A DNA stretch of 64,000 nucleotides from a bacterium 1XD42-1 (lineage in GTDB: Bacteria > Bacillota > Clostridia > Oscillospirales > Ruminococcaceae). Made by a program: the position numbers and the translations under genes. The stretch lies in the NCBI GenBank assembly GCA_003612625.1, contig RAZJ01000006.1, forward strand, positions 1 to 64,000, written 5' to 3'. The notes beneath the pieces are model-generated. The model did not search any database. It saw only the letters and a list, made by a program, of their open reading frames with translations, and was not told the DNA's origin. Below are positions 8,099-16,712 of this stretch, in pieces (the first letter of the stretch is position 1; every line of letters begins with the position of its first letter).

Positions 8099-8338
8099 TT
8101 AAACGGATCGTTTTTCTGATTTTTGCATCTGATAAACAAGGTAATCCAAACAATCAATATATTTTTGTTCCTGATGTATCACATCAAGCAAAGTCCGCCT
8201 GTAAGCTGCCAGTTGTTTTAAGCCATGGGCTTGATTGCCTTCCCGCAGAGCTGCCATGAAATTTTCAATGGTTTCTGCATTACAGCCCGCATCTTTTAAA
8301 TTCTGAATAATGGACTCTTCATTTTCTCTGGATTCCAT
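8099..8338 (-). CDS. Small helical protein, conserved-hypothetical type
   Basis: A 79-residue, mostly helical protein without cysteine clusters or a membrane segment. The C-terminal half (LAAYRRTLLDVIHQEQKYID) resembles the dimerising coiled coil found at the end of MerR-type regulators, but there is no DNA-binding domain. AAAGAGGT precedes the ATG. It lies between the cyclophilin-like lipoprotein and DUF3737 genes with gaps of 22 and 28 bases. I cannot assign a function; a partner or adaptor role is only a guess. Confidence 0.8.
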   Translation of the reverse strand: MESRENEESIIQNLKDAGCNAETIENFMAALREGNQAHGLKQLAAYRRTLLDVIHQEQKYIDCLDYLVYQMQKSEKRSV

Positions 8339-8360
8339 GCTGTACCTCTTTCCTCAGCCG

Positions 8361-9005
8361 TTAGTTGCTGCTGATTTGGATAATTTTATTTCCCCAGCCT
8401 TCCAGAACGGGGTTATTTTCCACAGCGCTTACAAATGTATCGGTATATTCAAAATAACCGACAGGGGTATATTCACCAGGAACCTGGGCTTCGTGATAGA
8501 AAAGGACAATGCGGTTGGGTTCGGAATAATAAACAGTTCCGGCAGCTTCCTCTGTAATATTTTCCGGAGCAGAAGGGATTTCATAACGGCTGGGAATGTC
8601 ATAATATTGCATGACTTCCCAATTTTCAAAGTTGTCATAATCATAAATGGGAAGCCGCCAGTCAGCAGTTCCTACATGACGGGCAATGGCTGCCGCAGTA
8701 TCATTATCGTAAAGATACATGGTAAAAGCAGCGCCATTATCTCCAAAACGGACATTTAACGTTGTATTGGAGGCGGAAGGCGTTCCGGTTTCACTGGTAC
8801 TGCTGCCATCCTCCAAAGAGGAAACCGGTTCACTGGAGCTGGAGATGCTGCTGGCATTAGCCGTTGTACTTGTTACAACGGAGCTGGCTGTACGGTTGCT
8901 GGCCTGGCTGGTATGGTTTTCTTTTTGGCTGCATCCGGCAAAAGCAGTACATGCCAGCATAAAGGCAAGGAGGCAGGAAGCTCTTTTAACAAAATTCTCT
9001 TTCAT
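8361..9005 (-). CDS. Cyclophilin-like fold lipoprotein
   Basis: A 214-residue lipoprotein. The signal peptide ends in the lipobox AFAGC, so the mature protein would be anchored at the cell surface by Cys24 or nearby. A Ser/Thr-rich linker of about 50 residues follows, then a domain resembling the cyclophilin-like fold family (LNVRFGDNGAAFTMYLYDN, with an aromatic-rich middle and a PVGYFEY segment). These proteins share the cyclophilin barrel but usually lack the proline-isomerase active site, and their role is not settled. It is the first gene of the LysE/DUF3737 operon, and its promoter carries the same palindrome found before the LysR gene. Confidence 0.85.
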   Translation of the reverse strand: MKENFVKRASCLLAFMLACTAFAGCSQKENHTSQASNRTASSVVTSTTANASSISSSSEPVSSLEDGSSTSETGTPSASNTTLNVRFGDNGAAFTMYLYDNDTAAAIARHVGTADWRLPIYDYDNFENWEVMQYYDIPSRYEIPSAPENITEEAAGTVYYSEPNRIVLFYHEAQVPGEYTPVGYFEYTDTFVSAVENNPVLEGWGNKIIQISSN

Positions 9006-9046
9006 GATGATTGGTTCCTTTCAATAATTTTTTGTTTTCTGTAATC

Positions 9047-9100
9047 ATTATACGTCAGCATATTTAATATAGCAAATACTTATATTAAATATTTGTTTAT
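9047..9100 (-). promoter_or_regulatory. Promoter with LysR-type palindromic box
   Basis: On the minus strand TTGCTA (9070-9075), a 17-bp spacer and TATAAT (9047-9052) precede the lipoprotein gene. The -35 lies inside a 32-nt element at 9069-9100 that is 28/32 identical to the element at 14805-14836. Both have inverted ATAGCAAA-type arms, as expected for a LysR activator site. Confidence 0.75.
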
Positions 9101-9118
9101 AGCTATTAAGCATATCAA

Positions 9119-11467
9119 TCATTCTGCAACCAGTATGGTTAAATCAATTTTTTCAATTTTCCGGGCCGCAAGCCAGCCAAAGCATAAAAATAACAATGTA
9201 ATGATTGCGCCGGGAAATAATACAGTGCCCAGATCCGGGGCGGAAGCGAAATTGCTGATACCAGCCAGCTTCATAAAGAAGGAAACCAATGGGTCAGTAA
9301 AAACGGCGGCCAATACTGTTCCAAGGACAGAACCGGTAACAGCCATGATTCCAAACCGGAAAGCAAAAGTCATGCGCAGGCTGGCAGAAGAAAAACCAAT
9401 AGCCTTATAAATGCCAAAATCTTTTTGCTCCGCTGTTAAAATTCTGCCGCCTGTCATAATGGTTACAATCAGGATAAACAGAACAGACATACTATACAGG
9501 ACAAGAATCAATGCCTGCATTGCAGAAATGATTCCATACAGCCCGGGCCATGTATTTTCATGAATATGAATATCCCCGCCATAAGCATTTTCCAATTCTG
9601 CTGTGATGGCAGCTTTTTGGGAAGGATCGGCCAAAAAATAATGCCAGCACCAAAGATTTGGAAAATCAGAACCAATTTTCAAATATCCTTCCCGGCTTAT
9701 GCCAATATTTTGGCCCATATCATTTGCACAGGAATAAATACCGGAAATCCGGTAAGCATGATTTCCTAAATCAGCGCCTATCGTAAGCGAGTCACCAATT
9801 CCCACTCCAAAATCTGCCGCTACAAATTCAGTGATTACAATTTCATTATCTGCCATAGCAGGAAGCCCTTCTATTAAATGGAAACGTTCTGGCTGGTCAA
9901 TTACATTAGCAGTAAAATCCACTCCGTTTACGGTAACATTAGGCATGGCTAATACATAAACATCTATAATTTCCGAATAGGAACGAATGGTTTTCTCAAA
10001 GGTTTCCTGTGTCAGCTCCCCAAAAGACTGGATCCCTAAGTCATGATCGGCAGGATTAAAAGCATCCATCATGCCTTTTCCGTCGGTTCCCAGCCAGGCA
10101 TCCATCCGGCCTGCCAGGGAAGCAAAAAAGACTAGAAGGATTGCTACCAGACAGGCGCCGATATAACGGCGCTTTGATGTGAAAAGCTGTCGCAAAGCAA
10201 GGCTGGCATACAGCCCTTTCGCACGGATAGCGGGAAGCCTTTTGACGGAAAAGAGCTGTTTTTCGGTTTCTCCCCGGATAGCCCCCATAGGCGTGACATG
10301 GCGGACATTCCGTAATTTCCAAAGGATGAAGCCAATCAGCACGCTTAGGATGCTTCCAAAGGAAAGCAGGCATAAAGAAAAAGGAAGTTTGGCAGGGATC
10401 AGGATTCCTGTTGTTGTAAGGGTTGCAAAACGTACATTCTGGCTCATAGGAACAGCCGCCGCCAATCCTAGAAGCATCCCGCAAATGATGGCGATCAGAT
10501 ATTGCAGCAGTTGGATCATACATAATCTTTTACTGGTAAAGCCTACGGTTTTCAGAATCCCCATATTGACAAAATCCTGTTGAATGGCACTTTGGATTTG
10601 ATAGCCCAGCATTGCCATGGCAGCCAGCAAAAGCACAGCGGCAAATGCAAACAAGAAACCGCTGAAAGCATTTTGCAGTACCAGCATAAATCCGGAAATA
10701 GCTGTTTTGCTATGGACAAATTCCGCATAAGAAGACAGACTGGTTTTTTCGTTGATTTCTGCGCTGAAAAGGGATCTGTTTTCTTCCGGATCGGCGGCAA
10801 AAATATGGATCATTGCCCCATTCCGGGCCAATGCGTCAATCCCCGCGTTTTGCAGAATGGCAAGGGCTGCGTCATAACTGGAGCCATCTATGAGAAAGCC
10901 CTTCATGCCAATCATGGAGCTGCCCATAAAAGGATCTTCATACCATCCGGCTATTTTTAAGATAAGGTTTTTGCCTGCCCTTGCAATGGGAAAGGTGATT
11001 TCATCCCCAATTTCTGCCCCAAATATGGAAATCATGGAGGGGGAAACATATACTTCCCCGGGCTGGATTTTTTCCGGCTGGGGCTGGTAACCGGAAAGGG
11101 AATCCGTAAAAAAGCGGTAACGGTTTTCTTTGGGATTGTAAAGGATAAGCTGGCCTTCACTGTCGGATTCCTGTTCCCTTAAAACATAATTGGAATAAAT
11201 GATTTTCTGGCTTTCTGTCCGTTCCACAGTATCCAAAGCCGAAATTTCATTGGATAAAAGATCCGGATTTGGAATACCGGATACCCAGACCGTTAAATCT
11301 CCAAAACCAGCCCGCCGCATTTCGGCGGGAATATAGCTGTTGGAATTTTCCCAGATGGTCAGGACTGTAACAAGGGATAGGGACACCAGAAAAAGAAGAA
11401 TAAAAATACCAGCCAGACCGCCTTTATGGCGTTTAAGATTTGCCTTGAGAAGGGTGATAAATTCCAC
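9119..11467 (-). CDS. ABC transporter permease, FtsX/MacB type
   Basis: A predicted 782-residue permease with an N-terminal membrane helix (GIFILLFLVSLSLVTVL), a large extracytoplasmic domain, a cluster of helices near residues 270-400, a second extracytoplasmic domain, and three final helices. This is the duplicated FtsX/ABC3 layout of exporters of lipids, peptides or antibiotics. I chose the GTG at 11465-11467 because AAGGAG lies nine bases upstream. It follows its ATPase by 13 bases, and together they should form an exporter for a product of the two enzymes at the head of the operon. That product is unknown. Confidence 0.88.
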   Translation of the reverse strand: MEFITLLKANLKRHKGGLAGIFILLFLVSLSLVTVLTIWENSNSYIPAEMRRAGFGDLTVWVSGIPNPDLLSNEISALDTVERTESQKIIYSNYVLREQESDSEGQLILYNPKENRYRFFTDSLSGYQPQPEKIQPGEVYVSPSMISIFGAEIGDEITFPIARAGKNLILKIAGWYEDPFMGSSMIGMKGFLIDGSSYDAALAILQNAGIDALARNGAMIHIFAADPEENRSLFSAEINEKTSLSSYAEFVHSKTAISGFMLVLQNAFSGFLFAFAAVLLLAAMAMLGYQIQSAIQQDFVNMGILKTVGFTSKRLCMIQLLQYLIAIICGMLLGLAAAVPMSQNVRFATLTTTGILIPAKLPFSLCLLSFGSILSVLIGFILWKLRNVRHVTPMGAIRGETEKQLFSVKRLPAIRAKGLYASLALRQLFTSKRRYIGACLVAILLVFFASLAGRMDAWLGTDGKGMMDAFNPADHDLGIQSFGELTQETFEKTIRSYSEIIDVYVLAMPNVTVNGVDFTANVIDQPERFHLIEGLPAMADNEIVITEFVAADFGVGIGDSLTIGADLGNHAYRISGIYSCANDMGQNIGISREGYLKIGSDFPNLWCWHYFLADPSQKAAITAELENAYGGDIHIHENTWPGLYGIISAMQALILVLYSMSVLFILIVTIMTGGRILTAEQKDFGIYKAIGFSSASLRMTFAFRFGIMAVTGSVLGTVLAAVFTDPLVSFFMKLAGISNFASAPDLGTVLFPGAIITLLFLCFGWLAARKIEKIDLTILVAE

Positions 11468-11480
11468 AGGTATGGTCTCC

Positions 11481-12233
11481 TTACCATTGTAAGTTGGAAA
11501 GCCATTGGCTGACCATAGCTTCACGCTGTTTGATTTCAGCTTCCTCATAGGGAGGCAGGGAAAGCTGATCCAAGAGCTTGCCATCTTCTAAATAAAGCAG
11601 CCGGTTTCCTCGGACAGCCGCCCGCATATCATGCGTTACCATCAGAATACTTTGGCCGTTCCGGTTCAGGGCAGTAAGCAGATCCAACACTTCTTCCGTA
11701 TTGGAACGGTTCAAAGCGCCTGTTGGCTCGTCAGCAAAAAGCAGCCCTGGACTGCCTATCATAGCCCGCGCAATCGCGGCCCGCTGGGCTTCGCCGCCGG
11801 ATACATTGGCAGGCAGCCGGTCTTTGGCATTTTCCACTTTCATTTGCCGCAGAAGCTGACGGGCTTTTTCCTGGATTTCTTTTGGCGTCCCGGTTTTGCC
11901 AATATAGCCCGCTACGGCAACATTTTCAAATAAAGTCAGATTGCTGACTAAGTGGGTTTGCTGGAACACAAAGCCAAATTCTTTTGCCCGCAGGGAAGCC
12001 ATTTGATTTTCGGAAAGACAGGTAATTTCTTTTTCCCGGTAAAAAACCTTGCCGCCTGTAACCTTGTCCATCCCGCTTAAAGCATAAAGAAGGGTGGATT
12101 TTCCAGCTCCGGAAGCCCCCATAATAATAGTAAAATCACGATTATAGATTTCCACATCTACGGATTGCAGGATTTCATTCCCGTCAGGAAACGTTTTACA
12201 AAGCTGCTGACCTTTTAATATAGCTTGTTTCAT
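11481..12233 (-). CDS. ABC transporter ATP-binding protein, LolD/MacB type
   Basis: A 250-residue ATPase with Walker A GASGAGKST, Q-loop FQQTH, signature VSGGEAQRAAIARAM, Walker B LLFADEPTGAL and the switch histidine in MVTHDMR. The NRSNTEEVLDLL segment after Walker B is typical of the FtsE/LolD/MacB group, which pairs with FtsX-type permeases such as the next gene. The ATG at 12231-12233 overlaps the stop of the preceding gene as ATGA, which fixes the start better than a GTG three codons earlier. Confidence 0.93.
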   Translation of the reverse strand: MKQAILKGQQLCKTFPDGNEILQSVDVEIYNRDFTIIMGASGAGKSTLLYALSGMDKVTGGKVFYREKEITCLSENQMASLRAKEFGFVFQQTHLVSNLTLFENVAVAGYIGKTGTPKEIQEKARQLLRQMKVENAKDRLPANVSGGEAQRAAIARAMIGSPGLLFADEPTGALNRSNTEEVLDLLTALNRNGQSILMVTHDMRAAVRGNRLLYLEDGKLLDQLSLPPYEEAEIKQREAMVSQWLSNLQW

Positions 12234-13600
12234 CCGGCGCACCTCGTTTCCCTGGGATAAGAAGCAATCAGCCGTTTCTTTCCGGTACGGGCATCCGGCA
12301 GAATCTTGTCTGCAAAATAAACTGCAAAATCTACATAAGACAGCCCTTTTTCTGCCAGGATTTTTTCCATCTGGTATAGCATTTCCCTCCGGATGCTTTC
12401 CTGACAGGCGTGCCGGGAAATTTCTGCCTGCATTTCAAAAGAAGCTTTCCCTGTTTGAAGGAACTGGTAGTCCAGCAGCCCTTCTATGCAGAAGCCCTCA
12501 ATGGCTAAAGGATGCAGAAATTCACGGTTTCCGGCCTGATCCTCAAACCATAGAATATCCTCGTTCCGTCCCAACAGGCCCGCCGCACGGGAAAAAGGAC
12601 AGCGGCTGTTTTCCAAAGGAGCCTTTATCGTAAGCTGGTCCGACAGGCGGTAACGGATCAAAGGCTGGACAAAATTGTATAAACAGGTGAGATAAATTCC
12701 ATCTTCCGCAGCTTCAATAATATTCATATCATCAAAGAGTACAACCCCTTCTTTGGGATCGGATTCTGCGCCTAATGCGAGGGATTCGCTGGCCCCATAA
12801 AAATTGATTACCTGGGTGTGCAGAGTATCCTCCAAATACTTCCGCAAGCTGGCGCCCAAAGGTTCCCCGCAGGAAACAACCCGTACAACATCCAGTGAAA
12901 CAGTCCCGCTTTCCGCCAGTTCCCCAAGGATTTTAATTGCGGAAGGATAACCAATGATCAAATTGGGCCGGAAAGACTGTACCTGCTGCACCCATTCAGA
13001 AAGGGGCGTTTTGATGTCCAGGTAAAGCTGGCTGGCTCCAACCCCGTCAATGCCATCTCCAACAGCCATAGCGCCGCCATAACGGCCATCTGTTGCGGCA
13101 ATATAAAGAATACGAGGCTTTCCCGCAAGGAGCTTTAAAATCTGGGGCATGGTCATATTCCAAAGGGCGCCCCGGATAATGCCTGACAGCATACTGTCCC
13201 AAGCATAATGATCATAAACGAAATAACCAGGTTTGCCGGTGCTGCCGGAAGAATGAACAATATGGTATTTCCCCAGAAAAGGCTTCCGGTTTGTTTTGCT
13301 GTTCTCATCAAACTGACGGAGCATTTCCTGATTGAGATCCGGTACGGTTACCAATCGGTCAAATTGTTCTAACAGGATCTGCTTATTGACAGAAGGGAAT
13401 TTTGACAGCGGTGTATGATCCAGCATATCTTTGGAAATCCCTGCCTGCTGAAATGTGCTGCGGTAGTAGCCGGAATGATCCCACGCATAATGGAGGAGCT
13501 TTTGGAGTTTTTTCTGTTGAAGCCCTTGCAAGGCGGAAACACTTATGATTTCATTTTTTTTGAGCTGGTACAGGTTCCATAAGGTTTGGGGAATGTTCAT
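12230..13600 (-). CDS. Adenylate-forming enzyme, PaaK/F390-synthetase related
   Basis: A 456-residue member of the phenylacetate-CoA ligase/coenzyme F390 synthetase-related branch of adenylate-forming enzymes. The P-loop-like motif SSGSTGKPGYF and the NFYGASESLALG motif, which holds the adenine, are both present, and the C-terminal domain is complete. Such enzymes activate a carboxylic acid as acyl-adenylate and pass it to CoA or an amine. The acid is unknown. It is coupled on both sides by ATGA overlaps, to the Ntn-hydrolase gene upstream and the ABC ATPase downstream. AAAGGAGG precedes its ATG. Confidence 0.85.
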   Translation of the reverse strand: MNIPQTLWNLYQLKKNEIISVSALQGLQQKKLQKLLHYAWDHSGYYRSTFQQAGISKDMLDHTPLSKFPSVNKQILLEQFDRLVTVPDLNQEMLRQFDENSKTNRKPFLGKYHIVHSSGSTGKPGYFVYDHYAWDSMLSGIIRGALWNMTMPQILKLLAGKPRILYIAATDGRYGGAMAVGDGIDGVGASQLYLDIKTPLSEWVQQVQSFRPNLIIGYPSAIKILGELAESGTVSLDVVRVVSCGEPLGASLRKYLEDTLHTQVINFYGASESLALGAESDPKEGVVLFDDMNIIEAAEDGIYLTCLYNFVQPLIRYRLSDQLTIKAPLENSRCPFSRAAGLLGRNEDILWFEDQAGNREFLHPLAIEGFCIEGLLDYQFLQTGKASFEMQAEISRHACQESIRREMLYQMEKILAEKGLSYVDFAVYFADKILPDARTGKKRLIASYPRETRCAG

Positions 13601-14736
13601 TGGGAAAGCCTCCTTTCAATGGCAAACAGATATTGGTTTTGATAATTTTCCCGGTGATAATAAAGGGCTTCTCCGGTGGTGAGATTCATTACAATACTCC
13701 ATTCCGTAGATTCAAACTCCCCAAAATTTCCTTTGCTTACACTGCTTAAAGCATCCCGCACATCTGTTTCTGTCATGACGGGGGTCTGCGCAAGGCGGTC
13801 CGTAAGGATTTGGAACCGTTCATGGGACTGACTGGTTCCGATACCATTTTTTTCGCCTTCTGCCAAATAGAAATTGGTAAGGACAGGTGTTTCTGTAACC
13901 ACCATTTCATTATTGATATATTCTACGGCTGCATGGCGGCCGGAACGGTCAGCAATAGCGAAATGAACCATCATTCCCATGGAAGCATGCATATCATATT
14001 GTTTTAATAAAGATAAAGCTTCCTCCACATCAGCGGCCCGATCCAATAACAGCCGGATGGCCGTAGTCGTAGTAATGCCGGGCTTTCCGGTATTTTGGTG
14101 AATGGTAGCGTGATCCTGAATCATATTGACAGATACAGCTAAACCGGCTTCATTCATTCCGTCCAAAGGGGCATAAAGGGCAGCTAAAGTGCGGACCCGA
14201 TCCATTTTTAAGGCCATTCCCACAGGACTTTTTCCGGCTCCCTGAGTAATAAAATCCCCATTGACTGTGGAAATGGAAGCATACCCGTCATCAGGATAAG
14301 AAACAACAATGATTGCGTTGCAGGTGTTCCAGTCGAAGTTCCGTCCGAAAAGGGCGTCTCCGGAGGGGCTTGTGACAGCCAGGGTACTGCATCCGAACAG
14401 GTTGTTTACAATCCCGCTGGGGCTGAGGTTATCTAACAAATTATCTGCCAGATATTGAACGACTTCACTGTCGGAGGATGCGCCGCCTTGGGCTAAAAAA
14501 TTGCTGAAACCGTAATCCCCGTCAAACTGGACTGCTTCCAGACCTGCCTCCAATGTTATCATTTCATGGCCCAGAGGAATGGCCTGCCTTTGCCCGCTTT
14601 CCTCATTGCCGGAGGACTGGCTGACAGGTGGTGCATGCTGTTCTATGGTCTGCTGGCTGTGATTGGTAGAGCATCCAACCAACAACAAAGAAAAAACAGA
14701 TAATAAACGAAAAAATCCCATATAAAATTTTTTCAC
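13597..14736 (-). CDS. Surface lipoprotein of the linear-amide C-N hydrolase (Ntn) family
   Basis: A 379-residue lipoprotein with lipobox LLVGC (Cys22). Its main domain resembles choloylglycine hydrolase/acyl-CoA:6-APA acyltransferase relatives: GCSTLAV with candidate nucleophile Cys116, then FGRNFDW with Arg132 and Asp135, and a later GMNEAGLAVSVNM block. In this family the cysteine becomes the N-terminus after self-cleavage, which would remove residues 22-115 and the lipid anchor unless the pieces stay together. It would split or transfer amide bonds outside the cell. The start is GTG with AAAGGAGGG nine bases upstream. It heads a four-gene operon whose promoter carries the LysR box. Confidence 0.85.
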   Translation of the reverse strand: MKKFYMGFFRLLSVFSLLLVGCSTNHSQQTIEQHAPPVSQSSGNEESGQRQAIPLGHEMITLEAGLEAVQFDGDYGFSNFLAQGGASSDSEVVQYLADNLLDNLSPSGIVNNLFGCSTLAVTSPSGDALFGRNFDWNTCNAIIVVSYPDDGYASISTVNGDFITQGAGKSPVGMALKMDRVRTLAALYAPLDGMNEAGLAVSVNMIQDHATIHQNTGKPGITTTTAIRLLLDRAADVEEALSLLKQYDMHASMGMMVHFAIADRSGRHAAVEYINNEMVVTETPVLTNFYLAEGEKNGIGTSQSHERFQILTDRLAQTPVMTETDVRDALSSVSKGNFGEFESTEWSIVMNLTTGEALYYHRENYQNQYLFAIERRLSQ

Positions 14737-14782
14737 GGAAGAAATCCCTCCTTTTCAGAAGCTGCTTTGTTTTTGTGGTTTT

Positions 14783-14836
14783 ATGGTATCATACAAACTG
14801 ATTGATAGCAAATACTTATATAGAATATTTTGTTAT
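14783..14836 (-). promoter_or_regulatory. Promoter with LysR-type box for the hydrolase/ABC operon
   Basis: Minus-strand TTGCTA (14806-14811), a 17-bp spacer and TACCAT (14783-14788). The 32-nt element 14805-14836 covers the -35 in exactly the same position as at the lipoprotein promoter. The weak -10 suggests that activation is needed. Confidence 0.7.
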
Positions 14837-14838
14837 GC

Positions 14839-14867
14839 TTTACAGTTATAGATAAATGTGCTATAAT
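14839..14867 (+). promoter_or_regulatory. Sigma-A promoter of the LysR gene
   Basis: TTTACA, a 17-bp spacer and TATAAT lie just beside the shared LysR box, so the regulator is placed to control its own transcription. The start codon follows 24 bases after the -10. Confidence 0.8.
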
Positions 14868-14891
14868 CCCAACAAAGGAGGGATATTTTTT

Positions 14892-15797
14892 ATGGAATTC
14901 CGTGTGCTGCAATATTTTCTCGCGGTTGTCCGGGAACAAAGCTTTTCCGGGGCAGCAGAATTTTTACATCTTTCCCAGCCTACCCTTTCCCGGCAGTTAA
15001 AAGATTTAGAAGAAGAATTGGGAAAACAACTGTTTTTGCGGAGCAATAAAGGGATCACCTTAACAGAAGAAGGAATGATCCTGCGGAAACGGGCAGAAGA
15101 AATTGTTCAGCTTATGAAAAAGACAGAGGATGAAATCGCTCTGTCTGACGAGTTTATTTCCGGAGATATTTATATTGGAGCTGGGGAATCAGATATTAAC
15201 TGGCTGCTGGCCAAAACAGCCTATGCGCTTCAAAAAACATATCCGGAAATTCATTATCATATTTTCAGCGGCAATGCACTTTATGTTATGGAACAGCTTG
15301 ATAAAGGGCTGATTGACATAGGTGTTGTATATGCGGCTGTTGACCGTTCAAAATACAATGCCTTTCAGATTCCTTACAGAGATATTTTTGGGGTGCTGAT
15401 GCGGAAAGATTCTGAACTTGCAGAAAAAGAGGTTATTACACCGGAAGATTTGCTGGATAAACCGCTGATTATTTCCCATCAGGAAGAATTTAATGGATGG
15501 CCAATTCTTACCAATATTACACAGGATGTTTCAAAATTAAATATTGTTGCTACGTATACCCTTCTGTTTAACGGCTCTTTGCTGGTATCCGAAGGGCTGG
15601 GCTATGCTGTTTGCTTTGATAAGCTGATCAATACAGAGGGCAGCAATTTATGTTTCCGGCCCATACAGCCCACCATAGCAACTTCTCCCTATGTAATCTG
15701 GAAAAAATACCAGATGTTAAGCAAGCCTGTGGAAAAATTCCTGTCTAAGCTTCAGGAATTATTGGGGGATACTAAGGTTAATCCTTCCGGATCGTAG
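14892..15797 (+). CDS. LysR-family transcriptional regulator
   Basis: A 301-residue LysR-type regulator: N-terminal winged helix-turn-helix (QSFSGAAEFLHLSQPTLSRQ) and a periplasmic-binding-protein-like effector domain from about residue 90. I chose ATG 14892, seven to nine bases after AAAGGAGG; an earlier in-frame ATG lies upstream of the -10 and cannot be used. It is divergent from the hydrolase/ABC operon and shares the intergenic palindrome with it, so it is the probable regulator of both leftward operons. The effector is unknown. Its last 46 bases overlap the end of the VanW gene on the other strand. Confidence 0.92.
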   Translation: MEFRVLQYFLAVVREQSFSGAAEFLHLSQPTLSRQLKDLEEELGKQLFLRSNKGITLTEEGMILRKRAEEIVQLMKKTEDEIALSDEFISGDIYIGAGESDINWLLAKTAYALQKTYPEIHYHIFSGNALYVMEQLDKGLIDIGVVYAAVDRSKYNAFQIPYRDIFGVLMRKDSELAEKEVITPEDLLDKPLIISHQEEFNGWPILTNITQDVSKLNIVATYTLLFNGSLLVSEGLGYAVCFDKLINTEGSNLCFRPIQPTIATSPYVIWKKYQMLSKPVEKFLSKLQELLGDTKVNPSGS

Positions 15798-16582
15798 GCA
15801 ATTTTAGCATGATTTTGACGGATCAGTTCCTCAGCAATCAGGTTTCCGGTATCTGTATCAATTTTCGTGCGGAAAATTTTATTATTGCGGTAACCCCCGT
15901 CCGGTTCCTTTGTAAAAAATTCATCCCTGCATTGGATATGGTATTTCCAAGGGGGACGCTGGTCGCACCGCAGTTCCCCGCAAAGATAATCCTGGGTGGT
16001 ATAAGTAATAAGCTGGTAAGTCATGGCGGTAGGATTGAAAAAACGGTAATCCAGATAATTATAGAGGATTGAAGTGCCGGTTCCAAAAGGGATTACACGT
16101 CCAAAATCGGGAAATAAATCAATGCCGTCATGATGGTGGTGTTCTATAATGGTCAAATCGGAATGGAGCACCATCCAATGGATTAAATTGGTAAATTGGC
16201 ACATGCCTCCTCCAATCCCTTGCCCGATTTTCCCGGATGAAATAACCAGCCCATTCTGATAGCCTGCCTTTTTCGTAGGATTGCCTACCAGCGTCCAAAA
16301 AGAAAAAATTTCTCCGGGACGGATCAGAATATGATCTACTTTAGGGGCGGCCAATGCTAAATTGACCGCTTTATTTTCCTGTAACTGCATGTCAACATTT
16401 CCTAAGCGGCGGCGGATCAGTGAGGAATGCTGGTATAATTTGACTGGCAAAGCTTCGCTGGATTTTTCCCGAGCAATGGGATGTTCCAACCTCCGGTCTT
16501 TTAGATGGCGCAGAATCATTTCTTTCTGTACCGAAATTTGATAAGTGAATGGAGAGAGTTCACAAAGTAATTTCCTGCTCAT
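15752..16582 (-). CDS. VanW family protein
   Basis: A 276-residue protein of the VanW family. It has the family core GGGMCQFTNLIHWMVLHSDL, the EIFSFW segment before it and a His-rich HHHHDGIDLFPDFG stretch. VanW is an accessory gene in some vancomycin-resistance clusters with no proven activity, and stand-alone copies are common in Clostridia, so resistance should not be inferred. I chose ATG 16580-16582, the first with an AAAGGAT-type ribosome site. No signal peptide is apparent. It converges on the LysR gene with a 46-base overlap of the coding ends. Confidence 0.88.
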   Translation of the reverse strand: MSRKLLCELSPFTYQISVQKEMILRHLKDRRLEHPIAREKSSEALPVKLYQHSSLIRRRLGNVDMQLQENKAVNLALAAPKVDHILIRPGEIFSFWTLVGNPTKKAGYQNGLVISSGKIGQGIGGGMCQFTNLIHWMVLHSDLTIIEHHHHDGIDLFPDFGRVIPFGTGTSILYNYLDYRFFNPTAMTYQLITYTTQDYLCGELRCDQRPPWKYHIQCRDEFFTKEPDGGYRNNKIFRTKIDTDTGNLIAEELIRQNHAKIAYDPEGLTLVSPNNS

Positions 16583-16655
16583 GAGAAAAAAGCCATCCTT
16601 TCCCGTTCTCTTTTTTATTAAGTGGGATTTTTTACCCATTTTGATGCAAAAATAC

Positions 16656-16690
16656 AGCGGCGGCAGTGGAATGTCCAGCCGCTTTTTTAT
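16656..16690 (+). terminator. Rightward terminator beyond the VanW gene
   Basis: The AGCGGC/GCCGCT stem is followed by TTTTTTATTT on the plus strand. No plus-strand gene ends here; the nearest is the LysR gene about 860 bases back, so its transcript may run antisense through all of the VanW gene. Confidence 0.65.
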
Positions 16691-16712
16691 TTGTAAAAAT
16701 TTTGGGAACCTC

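Noticed and set aside
15752-16582. VanW gene as evidence of vancomycin resistance
   Set aside because: No vanA/B-type ligase, vanH, vanX or vanRS genes are nearby, and stand-alone VanW proteins are common in Clostridia.
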